Positions 18,232-31,400 of a DNA stretch of 64,000 bases are shown here, piece by piece. The notes beneath the pieces are model-generated. The model was given only the letters and a program-made list of their open reading frames with translations, did no database searches and was not told the origin of the DNA. Both the position numbers and the translations under genes were made by a program. This stretch comes from Schizochytrium sp. CCTCC M209059. Taxonomy: Eukaryota > Sar > Bigyra > Thraustochytrida > Thraustochytriidae. Where the stretch lies: assembly GCA_000818945.1 (NCBI GenBank), contig KN805393.1, positions 457,895 to 521,894 on the forward strand. Reading direction: 5' to 3'. Numbering within the stretch: the first letter of the stretch is position 1; each line of letters begins with the position of its first letter.

Positions 18232-20769
18232 CTAAAACACTGCCGAGGCGAGTGAGGCGTTGCCGCCGTCAAACGATTGGTACCGACTCGAAGCGAGATC
18301 ATGCTCCGGAGGCGGAACTGGGTCCATCACAAAGTGATCGATTGAAACGAGACTCGGGGTCCTTGGCTTGGCGCGGCGAAGTGGGCCTCGAGGCTTTGCT
18401 CGTTCACGCCGGTGCACGGAGGCGCGACTCTTGTGGCTTGGCGTTCCCGCATCGCCAAACTCTGAGCTCTCGCGCGACTCCCGCTGGCGAGGGCGGAGCG
18501 GGTGATTTGATGTTGTCGACTCTAGCGCCCCCATTGCTGTTGATCTCATCTCCCCGCGTGCTCGTTGCGGCGCCAAAGCTGTGGGTGAGGAGAGAATCGG
18601 GGTCAGTGGCGCGTACATGTGTTGATCCCTCCTCTCTTTCGCGCTCTTGGGTGTGAGTGGCGTTGGCGTCGGGGGAACCACTGTCTCGGTCAAAGGAGGC
18701 GGGGGGAGCGGCGGAGACGGCGGGGGCGGGGGTACCTCGTGTTCTTGCGAATCATGCAACACATTTGGAGGTTGCATCGGATCGTCTCCTGTGACCGCAG
18801 AGAGATAACTTCTGTCCAGCTGAAAAGCTGGGCGCGGCGAAAGTTCGCCGCGAAGCATGAGCTCTAGCTGCTCTTGGCGAGCTCGAGCCTCTCGCTCAGC
18901 CATGTCTTGCCCGGTATCTTGAACGAGAGCGGACTGCACCAAAGACTCGAGACGAAGGTTGCTGCTATCGTGCGATTGCCTTGCCGCATGAGCCTTGCGG
19001 CGCTCGAGGAGAAATCGCCTTTCCTCTGGCGCGCGCTCGTTCAGCGCGCGCGACCGTGCAAGGTCCGCCGTTAATTGCACCACACCCACTGCATCGTTCT
19101 CGGTGGAGACACCACTTGCCTGGAAGCGGCGTCGTGTCGCCTGCTCCCTCAAAATCTGTGTTCGAGTTTTGCGCACGCGCAGGATGCGGCGCTTGTGTCC
19201 GTGCGTCGGTGGCATTCCCTCTCTGATGGCCGGAACTAATGCTGCAGAATCTCCGCGGGCCGAACGTTTGTGATCCTCTACCCCTACGCTCTCTTCATCG
19301 CTTGAGCGCTCGCGACCTTTGTGCGTACGACGCCCCTTGTTTCGTGCACTTTTCGCAGATTGACGACCGCGCGAGCGACGCCCTTGCTTTTGCTTGAGTT
19401 GGTGTTGTGTGGGGTCGTCCAATTGCGATGGCAGTAATTTGAGGTGAGCCGCGAGGGCGCGCAAAAGGTCATGTGGTGCTGAATCATCGCCCCGAGCCAT
19501 TGTTGTGTGCGCGAGTTCGTCCTCGGAGCCATCAAGGGAAGCAAAGTCCGAGTCAGAAGCCCCATCCGACTCGTCCTCCTGTTCACCTCTTCCACTCACA
19601 GAATTACAAAAATACATGGCAGGTGGAAGACACGAGGCCTCGTCCTCACCTGGCCTGGGAAGCCAGCCTGAAGAACTTTTGCCTGCCCTTGAACTTGACT
19701 GAGACGCACGCTTTGTTTGATCCTGGGCGAGCATCCGTTTACGGTGCATCGCCCGCCGTTGCAAGCGTTCAATCTTGCAGAGTCTCTTCTCGACGGCACT
19801 CATTGTTTCGAGAAGAGCAGCGGGGACCGGAGCGGGAAGACCTGTTTGGCCCATGCAGATGTCCATCGCGGTCTCCATTTCATTGACTGGGCTAGGTTGC
19901 TGATCTGCCGGCGCAGATGCGAGCCCAAGATGAGGCAAGAGGCCATCACCAAAGCTGCAAACACGGACCCGAGCGGCCACGCGAGCAACCTCATTTCCCA
20001 TGAGATCATAGAGCGGAAAGGTGCCCAATTTCCAGCCCCATGTGGACGCCATCGAAGGAAGAACACAACCTTCGGACCCAACATTGTGCAAGCCAACGAG
20101 GCCCGACAGATCCAACGCGGTACTTCCAACGAGCACGCCGTGGTGCAAGTCGGGAGACGCCGCGGTGGAGACGCCCTTGGATATCCGTGCATTTGTATCT
20201 CCAGCTTCGGGCAAGCGAAGCAACATAAGATACATTGGTGCTGCCTGCAGACCAGCAATGGCCTCTTCAAAAGGAAGCTCGAACAAGCATGACTTGCCAC
20301 TTTGAAAGTTCTCCGGGGACGATCCCGCTCGCTCAATCAGCACCGTCGGAAAGTCAAGTAGACGGAAGGCAACAGCCATACGGTTTGCGTGGGCGGTCTC
20401 GTTTTGACCATCCACATCATATTGGCTTGTCGGCACTGGTGCAATCTCGAGGGACTCGACAAAGACTTGCAACGCGAACACATCACTCGTGTCATCCCCG
20501 GCAGTGTTTGCACCTTTTCGGCCTCCCATGTCGGCCTCGTCCAGATGTCCGTCCTCGTAATCATCTTCGTCCAGCGCAGCGAGTAGTTTCTCTGCGCGAG
20601 GTTCTTTGGCCAGCATATCCGTCATGCGTCCGAGTTTGAGGGAGGCATCGATTTCCGCCAGTGCGCGGGCCTCATCGCCTGCCCCATTGGACCCTTCTGG
20701 GTCCAGTAGTGTCTCTACCTTTTCGAGAAGTGCTCGTCGCGCAGCTCTTCGTTCGGCATTTTCCGCCAT
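18232..20769 (-). CDS. MAP10-like microtubule-associated protein
   Basis: The ATG at 20769 (MAENAERR) gives 845 aa; the frame above it has only TTG. Residues about 95-300 match the N-terminal region of MAP10: VFALQVFVESLEIAPV, then MAVAFRLLDFPTVLI, a LVGSTALDLSGLV block and GWKLGTFPLYDLMGNEVARV. That region resembles a C2-like fold. The remainder is disordered: acidic/Ser-rich segments, a basic KKQGRRSRGRQSAKSARNKGRR-type patch that could bind microtubules, a Pro-rich run (PPPPPSPPLPPPPL) and SP/TP sites near the end. Family knowledge: human MAP10 stabilises microtubules at spindle poles and the midbody and is needed for cytokinesis. With the Ask1-like and ANK-FN3-IQ genes next door, this is a cytoskeletal neighbourhood, though no co-regulation is implied. 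Confidence 0.7.
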   Translation of the reverse strand: MAENAERRAARRALLEKVETLLDPEGSNGAGDEARALAEIDASLKLGRMTDMLAKEPRAEKLLAALDEDDYEDGHLDEADMGGRKGANTAGDDTSDVFALQVFVESLEIAPVPTSQYDVDGQNETAHANRMAVAFRLLDFPTVLIERAGSSPENFQSGKSCLFELPFEEAIAGLQAAPMYLMLLRLPEAGDTNARISKGVSTAASPDLHHGVLVGSTALDLSGLVGLHNVGSEGCVLPSMASTWGWKLGTFPLYDLMGNEVARVAARVRVCSFGDGLLPHLGLASAPADQQPSPVNEMETAMDICMGQTGLPAPVPAALLETMSAVEKRLCKIERLQRRAMHRKRMLAQDQTKRASQSSSRAGKSSSGWLPRPGEDEASCLPPAMYFCNSVSGRGEQEDESDGASDSDFASLDGSEDELAHTTMARGDDSAPHDLLRALAAHLKLLPSQLDDPTQHQLKQKQGRRSRGRQSAKSARNKGRRTHKGRERSSDEESVGVEDHKRSARGDSAALVPAIREGMPPTHGHKRRILRVRKTRTQILREQATRRRFQASGVSTENDAVGVVQLTADLARSRALNERAPEERRFLLERRKAHAARQSHDSSNLRLESLVQSALVQDTGQDMAEREARARQEQLELMLRGELSPRPAFQLDRSYLSAVTGDDPMQPPNVLHDSQEHEVPPPPPSPPLPPPPLTETVVPPTPTPLTPKSAKERRDQHMYAPLTPILSSPTALAPQRARGEMRSTAMGALESTTSNHPLRPRQRESRESSEFGDAGTPSHKSRASVHRRERAKPRGPLRRAKPRTPSLVSIDHFVMDPVPPPEHDLASSRYQSFDGGNASLASAVF

Positions 20770-21555
20770 ACTGCACAGTACGTTTTTGTCGTGGTTCTTT
20801 GTTGCTAATGCCTCCCTCCCCTGGCTCGTCTCCAAACCAGCGATACGAGCGAAGAGGGACCTGCAAACTTGGACAAACGAGAACGAGAACGAGAACGAGA
20901 AGACCCAGGACGGTCGAGCGCAAGCCTTCGCGCTCGCCAGCCGCGCGGAGACGTCGCGGTTCCAGGTCCTCCTCGTCGACGCGGTTTTCGCGCGCAGGCA
21001 GGCAGCCCAGCCCAGCCCAGCCCAGCCCAGCCCAGCCCCAGTCGCGCCGCTCCAATCCCGCGACCGCCAGCCGCGCTCGAGCTCCTCGGGGTCCGCGTCC
21101 CGCGGTTAGGCGTCTGTCTGTCTGCCTGCCTTCCTCGCCTCGCCTTCGCTGCCCCGGCCGCGAAACGGCGGCGCGCAACGCCCGCCGCGGGGCGTTACGC
21201 AGGGCGCCGTTCGGTAACCCGCGTGTCGGTGACGGCGCGGAAGGAGGGCGTCGCCGGGGACCTCGAGGAGGACGGCGGGCTGGGCTTCGAGCGGAAGGCG
21301 CCTTCTCGCGGCGCGTGCGGCAGACGCGCATCGCGGGCGAGCGGGGGAGGCGCGGCGAGGCGCGGCGGGGCGCGGCGCGGCGCCGCGGACGAGGACGAGA
21401 AGCGCGGCGGCGGAGGGGTCTGCAGAGGCTCGCTCGGGGCGGCAGGGCCCGCCGGGTGCGGAGACCGCGGAGACCTCGGCCTCAGGCCGCGCCGCGGGGA
21501 GAGCGAGGGAGAGAGAGCGCGGGCGGAGGAGAGGCGGTGACGGGGAGGCGGGACG
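20770..21555. other. Divergent promoter region with simple repeats
   Basis: About 790 bases between the MAP10-like and HAD phosphatase starts, very GC-rich. It contains GAGAAC hexamers (about 20879-20900) and a CCCAG pentamer tract (21005-21038). The frames that cross it are low-complexity Arg-rich artefacts of GC content. Confidence 0.6.
21005..21038 (+). repeat. CCCAG pentanucleotide repeat
   Basis: Seven near-perfect tandem CCCAG units upstream of the HAD phosphatase gene. Confidence 0.85.
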
Positions 21556-22107
21556 ATGGGCGAGGTGCCGAAATGCGTGGTCTTTGACCTGGACAATCTG
21601 ACGTGGTACCCGGAAATGTATCACCTTTGGGGGAGAAAGTCCGGAAGCCCCTTCAGAGCGTTGCCAAACGGCAACGTTGCCGACCGGGGCGGCACGGAGG
21701 TGTACCTTATGGGCGCCATTCGCGATATTCTCAAGGACCTGGACGCCAATGAAAAGTGGCAACACACAACGGTGGCCGTTGCCTCAACCTGCGACGAGCC
21801 CGAGTGGGCGCGCGAGTGCATGCAGAAAATCATTGTAGACGCGGCGTCGGAGCGCCCGCTTGAGGAGTACGTGGCCGTGTCGGAAATTCACAAGGGCAGC
21901 AAGAGTGGCCATTTTCATACCATCGCCTCGCAAACTGGAGTCAAGTTTGAAGAGATGGTCTTTTTTGACGATCAGCGGTACAATTGCGACGTGGTGAGCA
22001 AGCTCGGGGTCACGTGCTACCTGGTGCCCACAGGGGGTGTGACGCAACGCGTGTGGAATACAATGCTTGAGACCTTTCCTTCTCCGGGCAATACAATCTC
22101 CTGCTGA
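21556..22107 (+). CDS. Magnesium-dependent phosphatase-1-like HAD protein
   Basis: The 183-aa product starts with ATG at 21556 and has the usual MDP-1 size. Motif I is VFDLDNLTWYPEMY, with both Asp residues present but Leu where the DxDx(T/V) rule expects Thr/Val. Motif II is probably VAVASTCDEPEWA, motif III supplies the Lys in EIHKGSKSGHF, and motif IV is MVFFDDQRYNC with paired Asp. Family knowledge: MDP-1 is a small cytosolic HAD phosphatase that acts on phosphotyrosine and fructosamine-6-phosphate-type substrates. The WYPEMYHLWG string is typical of the protist/plant branch. The product is probably an active, soluble enzyme; its physiological substrate is unknown. Confidence 0.85.
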   Translation: MGEVPKCVVFDLDNLTWYPEMYHLWGRKSGSPFRALPNGNVADRGGTEVYLMGAIRDILKDLDANEKWQHTTVAVASTCDEPEWARECMQKIIVDAASERPLEEYVAVSEIHKGSKSGHFHTIASQTGVKFEEMVFFDDQRYNCDVVSKLGVTCYLVPTGGVTQRVWNTMLETFPSPGNTISC

Positions 22108-22260
22108 TGGGCATCTTGCTGATGAGCAGTCAGCAAGGATACTAGCAAAGCGCTGTCTCTTCCACTGCCTTTTGAGAAATGACACCAAGTTGGCCATACA
22201 CCAATCGGAGTGCACAATCTTTATAATATTGTTTTTTTTTTTTTTAAATTCATAGGTCTA

Positions 22261-22326
22261 CGTTCGTTCGTTCGTTCGTTCGTTCGTTCGTTCGTTCGTT
22301 CGTTCATTCGTTCGTTCGTTCGTTCG
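22261..22326 (+). repeat. CGTT tetranucleotide microsatellite
   Basis: About sixteen tandem CGTT units with one CATT interruption, lying between the converging HAD phosphatase and giant LRR-NEL genes. Confidence 0.9.
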
Positions 22327-22406
22327 ATCGATCAATCGTCGTCTTCCTTTGTGACTTGATTCGTGCGGAGAAAAAGAGCCGCGTCTTGATGCACTAGCAA
22401 CGGTGC

Positions 22407-25400
22407 CTAGAGCTGCTCCGGGGCCTGCTGGTCGGCCAGGGGAATGCAGCGAAAGAGACGTGTCTTCATATCCTCGAGCGTGCGCACTTTGCGCCAGTAG
22501 TCCGTTCCGCTCGGCACCCAAAATTGCATGAGCTCTTCCAACGAGTAGACCGTTCCATAGAGCTCGACAGGATCCGCAAGTTCGTCTCCAGAAAGATCAG
22601 TACGCCCCAGAGACACACGACGATTCTTCGTGGGAAGATCTTTCCACACCACGTCTCGAGCAAACTCGAGACGCAGCTGGCGTTCCCATTCGCCCCACTG
22701 CGCGAGCCACGCCTCGAAGTCTTCCTCCGAAATGGCGCGGATCGTGCGACACACATTGAAGATCTCCGACGTGGGAATGTCAATGTACGATCCGTAGCGC
22801 ATCATGCGCGAGGATACAGGGAGGTTCAAAGGAACCCGAAGATCAATCTCGTACCTCAAAAACACGCAGACATCATCGGTACTACTGTAGCCACCGCGCT
22901 TCGCGACCGAGCGAGCCGCGGCCTCATGGACGTATCCAAGACGCATGAGGCGCCGACCGAGCTCGCGGAGCTTCGTGCGGTCTCCACGTGCACGCGCAAT
23001 TTCGCAGACAACGTGCATTTGGTTCAGCGCCCAGATTGGCTTATCTTCGCACGTGTCGATGCTGGATATCATGCAAATGACGAGCTCTTCGCGCGCCCCA
23101 GGGTCGTCCACGAGCAGCTGAATGATCTCCATCACCCGCTCAGCAAGGCCGCGTCGCATGTTCCTCTGCCGAAACTCGCTCGCTGTACGAAGCTTACTGA
23201 GAAACCGTACAACACTGCGCACGTACGCAGGTTCGACACATGGCTTAATGTCGAGAATGGGAGGAGGTTTGCTCGATTTGCCAACATTCGGTTCACTTCC
23301 GCGGCTGCTGCTGCTTTGCCCTGCCGCACTCTCACCTGTATCGGCGCCAGCAGGCTGCTCTGATTCCGGAGCCTCGGCAGGTTCTTGAGCGGCATCCTGA
23401 GCGGCCTCCCGATCGGCAATGATCTTGATGGCCTCTTCGCTCAGCGGTCTGCCGTCCTTTGTGACCCATCCAGCAACAGTACTCCAGAAGCGCACAGCGT
23501 CGTCCAAATCGCCGATGGAGTCGTCCGAGTCATACTCATCATCAGAATCATCCATGTCACTATCCTCGCCGTAATCGTTGCAAGATTCTGGGTCGTCGCG
23601 CGTCACAATGTACTCCATCGCCTCCTCCCGCAGACCGTGATCTTCGGTACTATCAAAGTAAAAGTCGACGCCCTCGCGGCCGCTTTGGCGCCAGAGCGCG
23701 ACCGTTTCTGAGTCATCCGTCACCCCTGTGTTGGCCACGTGAACGGCGTGGGTGAATCGGACCGGTTTTTCTGGCATCTCGATCTGTTCAATCTCTGCGA
23801 TCGCGTCGCTTTCTGCAATTTCGGCGCTCGCGACTTTTTGCAAAATCTCTGCTATCATGGCCTCCTGTTCCGGTGTGAGGTCCACTTGCGAACTTGCAAA
23901 CGATGCAGCGCTTACACTCGATGTGGCAGACGCTGCAGACGGACGCCTAGGTGGGAGGGAAGAAGAAGAGGATGATCCTCCCCGAAGGCGCCTTCCAAAG
24001 CTGCCAAGCGCGCTTCGTGCGAGGCGCGACGAAAGACTCGAGCCCGAGCCTCGATGGCGAGTCGCGCCGGCCGTCTGCGAAACCTGCGAGGCAGACCTCG
24101 ATGGTCGCGAAGTCAAAGACCTACGTGCAGACCGGGAAAGTCGGCCACTATGCACTGATGGAGTCGTCTCGAGATCGGCCTCCCCATCGCCTTCATCGTC
24201 GGCGTCGCTACCGAGGTCGACATCATCGTCGTCGGTGGCGGCAGCAGCAGGATCTTTTGTTTCTTCGATGATGGGCTCGAGATCCTTGCGCGCTTCTTCT
24301 TGAGCAGCTACACGAGCCTTGCGCTTGATTTCTTGGATCTCAAGTCTGCCTTGCGCGGCGGCGGTGGCAGCTTCATCACGCTTCGCCTGTGCTTGCTGCC
24401 GAGCCTCATTGGCCTCCTCCCACAGCGTGCGTGCTTGTTTGGCTTTGTCGACTGCATCGGCCATGAAATTGAGCAAGGACTGCGGAAGGCTCTCGATCAT
24501 GACTGAACCATTGATCATCAGGTCATGGCCTACCTGGGCATCGTCAGGAAGAGACCTGATCTCGCCACAGCCAACGACGCTAAGCGTTCCGGGAACTTTG
24601 AGACCGCGTGGGATCTCCTTCAGCTTGACGCAGTCGACCAAATGCAGGGAGACGCCAGTTCTTACTTCGCTGCTTGCCTCGGAAGAGGTCGGGAGATCGT
24701 CGAAAGTGCGGAGAGGTTCCTCTTCGGGCTCCTCCATGTCGCTCTCCGAGCTGCTAGATGATGAAGAGCTGCTGCTGTCGCTGCTGTCGTTGCTGTCGCT
24801 TCTGCTCCTGTTCCTGTGGTGGCGGCGATGACTGCGACCAGCGCCTTCTTCAGCAGGTTCTGCAAGGCTATACTCGGTGACGATGCGCGATTCGACGCTG
24901 GAACGGCTTCGCGTGAACATCGGACGCATGACCTTGGACGCCATCATGCCCATGCGGCTCATCTTGCGCACGGGCGTGGCGTTTGCGTTGGAGAGCACAG
25001 GAGGCGCCGAAAGACTCCAGTTGGTTGGCAGCGTTTCCAGCTCAGGGCACTCAAGAATAGTGAGGGACCCGCGCACATGGAACTCGGGCGAGATCTTACG
25101 CATCTTTAGGCACTGATACACGATCGCCGACCCGTACACTTCAAAGGGGGGCAAAGTCTCGAAGTCGTCCGCCATTGCAAGAATCAGCGAACCGTAAACG
25201 GTCATCTTGCGCGGCATTTCCGAGAGACTACTGCAGCCGAGAAGATTGAAAAATCCCTCTCCGTCTGCATTCGAAATCTTGGTGAGTGCAGGATAGCCCA
25301 CAGTGATGCGCGTCTTTGCAAGTGACTTCAACGCCATACAATAATGCATGTCAATGGCTTCGTAGCAGACGAGCTCCTGCGGCATCTCACGCAGCGACGT

Positions 25401-28400
25401 GCAGTGCTGCATATGGAGACAGCCTTTCGGAATGCGACCGCTCGCTTGGTGACGGACGAGCCCGGGATCCGGAATGCCGATTTCAAGGCGTTGTGCTCCC
25501 AGCTTTTCTAGAGAGGTACAGTGCGACAAATGCAGATCTCCGTAGACGCGCTCAAGATAGACCTCGCGCAAGCGCGGGCACCGACGAAAGTTTGTCTTGC
25601 CTCCAGACACCTCGGCCTTCGCCTCGGACTTGACCTGACCTACAATCGTGCCAGAACGAACCTTGACAAGTTCTGGCATCCCCGTGGCAACGAGATTGCC
25701 GAGAACACGGACCGGTGGAAGCTCGACGATGCTTGACCCAGAGAGCGTTAGATCGCCGAGCACCTCAGTCATGCCAAAGAACTCAAGCGCCGTGCATCCG
25801 GTGAGATCAACATCACCTCGCGCCTTCGGGTCCACAACAATAAAACCGTTCTTCCATCGCCCACGCACGCGTCCTACACGCAAGCCGCGTGGAACAATAC
25901 GGAGCGCCTTGCAGTTGCGCGCTTCGAGGTTTGCGAGGTGGGCATTGGACGGTATACTTGTCAACGAATGACAGTTGGAAACATCGAGCTTCAGTTGACC
26001 CTTTGAGTTTGCGAGCGCCTGGTCGGGCAAGAACAGGAGATTGCGACAGCCAGAGAGGCGCAATTCCTCGAGATTCGGCGGAAGGACGTCCGGAATCGTT
26101 TTAAGCTCGAGCGAATCACTCAGATTTAGCGAGCGGAGATTTGTCAGCTTGACCAGCAACGGGCTCAGCACACTTGAGTCCTGGAACAGCACGTTGCACT
26201 GCGTGATCTCCAGATTGCGAAGCGAGTCCAGATCCTCGTCGGGAACGTCGAGTGTGGTGAGGTTAGTAAGCTCCTGAAGACGCATTGACGACTTTGCGCC
26301 CACCACGGAGCAAACCTCGAGCATGGGTAGATTGCTGAGGTTGACGGTGCCGTTCACGCGAAAGGGAGGGCCAATTTGCTGTATCTTCTCACAGTGTCGT
26401 ACCACGAGCTTGCCTAGAGAGCGAGATCCCTCGAACGTGACGGCCTCGAGCGTGTTGCATGACATGACAGTCACATCAACCTTGGGTCCCACGCTGGCGC
26501 TCTCGGTCGCCAGATCTTTTAAGCTGGCAAGACTTTCAAGTTCCAGCGTGCCCTTCTCGACGAACAAATGCGTCGCCAGCGACTCGAGTTGCGTGCAATG
26601 GTCAACTACCAAGGCACCATCGATGGTCAGCCCACCTGCAGCAACTTTGGTGAGGGATCCACATCCGGAGATTTGCAGTCGACCGTGCATGGCCACCTCC
26701 GGTGTGGAAGTCCATAGCTCGTTGACGTTCCTGCACCCGTTGATGTACACTGACACGGACGACGACTCGTCTGAAGTATCATTGTCATGGTCTGCAGAGT
26801 TGAGCGCAAGAGCCTTGGGATCAAATTGAATGCCGTCGAGCGAACAAAAGCCCCTGCAGCTCGAGACATTCAAGCGGGAGCTCACCGTTACGCCAGCCAT
26901 GGATGCCAGAGAGTGGCAAGAGGTCAAGTTGAGGCTGCGAACAGTGAGACCGTCCAAATCATGCAGCGCGGGACGCGCGCGAACCTCTTCCTGCTCCTTA
27001 CGGAGTCTCAATCGCCGGTTCGTTCTTTGCTCGAGACGGTCCAGGTACTGTATCCACTTCGCCCGCTTCATGCGCCGTTTCTTTCTGTAAGCCTCTTTCT
27101 CTCGTGCTTCGCGTCGTTCGCTTCTCTCCTGACGCCGTTTCGCTCGATTCTCGCGACGTTCCGCTCGACCTTCCGTCTCAGACCCAGAAGAATCCTCCGA
27201 AACGTAGTCGCGTGCGTCAAATTCGGTTGCTGCCGTGCGGATTCGATCAACGGCCCAGTAGTTCCAGAGTTCGATTTCGCGTGCTTGGTCGTTGGTCATT
27301 GCACGGCAGGTCTCGAGCGTGCGAAGAGTGTCGCTTTCGATGAGCCTATTTAAGGGTTCTTCAAAGTAGTCGTCCTCTTCAATTAATGGGGCCATGAAAC
27401 AGCGCAACAATTCAATTTCCCGACGGCCCTCGGGGCTATCGCGCGGAGGCACTCTTAGGTGCACCTCGCCTTCGGGGAGCTCGAGCTTATCGAAGGCGCT
27501 CACAACGGCTTGTCTGTGTCTCTCAAGAATCAAGTCATAGCCATTAGCCAGGCCCTCAACCGTCAGCGCCCGAGCGGCCCGAATTGTGCGAACTCCTTGA
27601 TCATAGAACATGTCAAAATAAGAAGCCAGGCCTTCAAAGCGAAGGGCACGCAGAATTGCCTTTTCTTGGTCGTTCAGCGGTCTGCGTCGCCACGCCCCGG
27701 GATATCGATCCGGATCGCCGAACTCGGCATCCGAAAGGTTCTCATCGACGTCGTCATCACCAAAGCCTGCAGACGCCGCCTCGACCGATAGAAGGCGACG
27801 CGTTAGTCTCACAGTGGCCATTCGATCCATTCCCCAGAGGGGGCTTCCGGACTCTGCCATAATCGCAAGCAGCTTCGCCTTGCAATCATCGATGGAAGAA
27901 GTCCCCTCGTCCTTCATTGTCTCCCAGTATCGCGCCATGCCGAGACGAGCAAGTATGCGTAAGAGAGGTGGATCGCGCTCGGTACGGGCAGCTGCATTGC
28001 GGATAGCAAGCATAATTTCGGTCCGCTCGCGAAAGCTTGTAACTCCGAGCTCCCAAAGATCAGCGTGCGAGAGCTGGCTAGCAGCTCGCAAAGCGTTCGG
28101 TTTGCGCCCTTGTACTTTGCCGAGGAGCGCAGGGGCGCACTCGCCCCAACCTGCTGTTTTTAAAATGTGCTTGACATGAGAAGCAGAGCCGTAGCGGGGC
28201 TGCGAACGACGCCGCATTGCTGATGCGGAGGACAGTTGCGATGTGCGCCGGCGGTCTGGGGCGGCTGACGATTGCGACCGACGACGCGTTGCAGACGAAG
28301 CGGTCGAGCGCCGACGCGATGACCGTGATCGAGATGTCTCGCGTGGCATGCGAGGGAATTCATCTTCAGCATTACTGAGCGACGTGTCCTCCTCTTCATT

Positions 28401-31400
28401 AACTTGAGAAGTTTCTTTTTCCGCGATCTTTGCAGCCTCATGGGAGGTGTCCTCGTCGGACCAGGACGATGCGCAGGAGCTCGACCCGCCCGAGTCGTAG
28501 CCGTTCATCATTACCATATCAGAACCCATCGTCAAGCGGGTGTGGGGCAGTGCCTTGAGAATGCGCAAACTGTCTTCGGTCGAAATGCCAAACTCTCGAA
28601 GCTGCGTGATGTTCAACGTCTTGAGTCTTTCAAGACTCCTTACGCCACAACGCACAATAACGTCGTGATATTGCTCTGCATCGACTGACTTGAAAAATTC
28701 GCGAACGGCAAGGGGTCCGTCCCACATGTTGAGAACAGTTTCCTTTTGCAAGGCTCCTGTGGAAGACGCCGTCGAGTCCGAGTCAGAACTGAATGCGCGA
28801 GAGCGTGGCGTCCGCATCATCGGCATTTGATGCAGGCAAGCCAGGAGACTATCATTATGCGCGCCAAAGATCTCGGCAAGCGCGTCGGGAGAAATTGCAT
28901 GAAGTTGCGCGACCGTGTGATAGCCTTGCTCAAAGAGGGCTGGTGCAACATGAGCAAAGCCAGCGCTTGCTAATTTGGCAAAGATAAAGTCCCTTTCGTC
29001 ACCTTCAGCCCTCTCACACAACACCTGCGAACTCGCGTCGCTAGCATTGTCTTCGCTGGGCAATCTGGACGTTCGCCGTTCACTTGCCTGAGAACCTCGC
29101 CGAGAGGAAGAGGCTTGACTGCTCCTTTTACTCTTCCTTTTCCCCTTTTTCTTATCCTTCTTCTTGACGGGAGGCTCGCTGCCCTCTTCGGCAAAGCCCG
29201 CAGGGAGGTCAGCGGCGCGAAAGGCCTCGATAATCTCGGCACGAGTCGCGTACGAGGCCACTTCACATCGTCGAAGAGAATCGTGATCGAGTTTTTTCAA
29301 CTTCACCGTTGCGCAAAGCCGAGCTTTCGTCATTTGCTCGTATAGGGGACCCTGGTTGATGCTAGCAAGGACCTGATACACTGGCGAGGCCAGCTTCGCG
29401 CGTACGCTCTCATCTTGGGCCTCTTGATTTTGACGCTCTGCTTCGTCGACGAGCTCTCGTGCATCGTCGATAGCCTCTTGAGAGCCTTGCGACTCTGCTT
29501 GCGCCTGAAGCTCGAGAGCAGCTGCCGCATGGATAGCAGCAATAATGCGCCGCCGCTTTTCGAAACGCACGTAGCCAAGGTTGCGCAACCTTTGGTGAGA
29601 CATCCACCATGCCGCCTTGGCTGCGGTGTAGATTTTTTCCGATGCCAACTTGCGGGCAACTTTTGGCTCGTCGATTTCATTGAGTGCCTCCACAAGCGCA
29701 AGACTTTGCGCAAGTGCTGGCCCAGCTTCAAGTTCTTGAGCAATTTCACGTAGAGCTTTGATGATAGGTTTTCGCGTCCTCTTGTATTTCATGCCAAGAT
29801 CCTTCATCTCTTGGTTCGTGACATAGCGGCACTTGCCGACGTTATCGTATCCCCCCTTTACCAACTTTCGGTACCATTTCATCAGATTCTCACGACGCAG
29901 CGCTTCGCGCAGGTGCTTGCGAAAATTACGTCGCGCTTTCTTATCATTGGCCGCGTTTGAATCGGCTTCGTCGCCACTCCCCTCCTTGTCAACATCACTG
30001 TAGTCTTCTTCTTCTTCTTCGCTGCTGTCCTCCTCACCACTGCTCGAGCCGCGACCAGAAGACCTAAGTCTACGAACTCTGCTTCCAGAGCTGCATTGCG
30101 TGCGCCTCGTCTCGGAACGGCGCGTCGAAGCATTTTCGCTATCACCGTCACTGGATGTTGCACGATACCCCTCCCCCATCCACAAACTCCGGTCGCGCAT
30201 GGCCGCTTGAACTCGTAGTCGAACGGTGAATAAGTGAATGCCTACCTCGCGCAATTCCTGATGTCGAATATTATGACAGGCTGCATATGAATTGTAGCCT
30301 CTACTTTCAAGGCCACGAAGAATGCTCTCCCCCAGAGAAAGGTGTTGAAGGGCTTGACGCAAGGTGCGACCTGGTCTGCCAGTGCTCTCTCGTGCTGGTG
30401 CTGGTTCCCGTCCATTAGGGTGCGACCAAGCTTCACGAGACCTCAACATCGTCAAAAGTCTGTCGCGGTCAAGGAAGCGAGCTACGCCCCATGCACGCAA
30501 GTCCCCGTGCGTGACCGCGCGGCAAGCCGAGTATGTCAAACGATTGGCTGCGATAAATCTTGGCAGTAGATCCTCGCGATCGACGGCTCGGAGGATCCTC
30601 ACAAGGTCAGCGTCGTTATCTTCTTCCACAGGCTCGTCAGGTTCGTCAGGTTCGTCAGGCTCGTCAGTCTCAGCGTCGGCATTTGCAAACGCCTCGAGTA
30701 CCCGCTCACGATCCAGAAAAAGCTGCACCCTTAAGATATTGTGCAGAAAAAAGTGCGAGAGGAAACTCTTGCAGACACTCACCGAAGTAAGCCCCTGGCT
30801 TTTAAAAGCCGGCCACAGGGTATCTTCCATTTCGATGCTTGAAAGAATTTTGCGCACGGCAGTAGCATTTGACGTGTAGGACAACGCCAGAACGTTTTCA
30901 CGATCCTTTTCATCTTCCTCGTCCTCGCCTTCCGTTGCGGTGTCGCTCTCGTGCACGCTGTACTCAGACACTGACGAGAAGTTGGAGTGATCAAGAGCGT
31001 CATCAAAAACGTTCCAGCCTGAAGGGACACACTCCACCAGCTCGATACGACCGAGCTCAGTGGTTCCTGATTGCGAGAGCCCTCCTGAAAGAGGCGAGTT
31101 TCGAATTTCCACGTCGACACGGCTGGGGTTCGATGTCTCCAGGTGCCCGGCGAGAAATTCCAGGGAGGGACAACTGAAGATGTGCACGGCAAGGTCAACA
31201 TTGGCCTGCGGTTGAAGATGAAGGTGGCCCTCCGTGATGCAAGCAAAATTCTTGCAAGATCGGACACTCAGAGGCCCGGTCACGTGCAACGGGCCTGCGT
31301 CGCTAGAGAGGGACTTGAGGGCCGGGCAATCGTCCACATTTGCTCCAGCGATGGTGACTTCGCCTGTTGACAAAGCGCGGAGAGCTTTACAATTGCTAAT

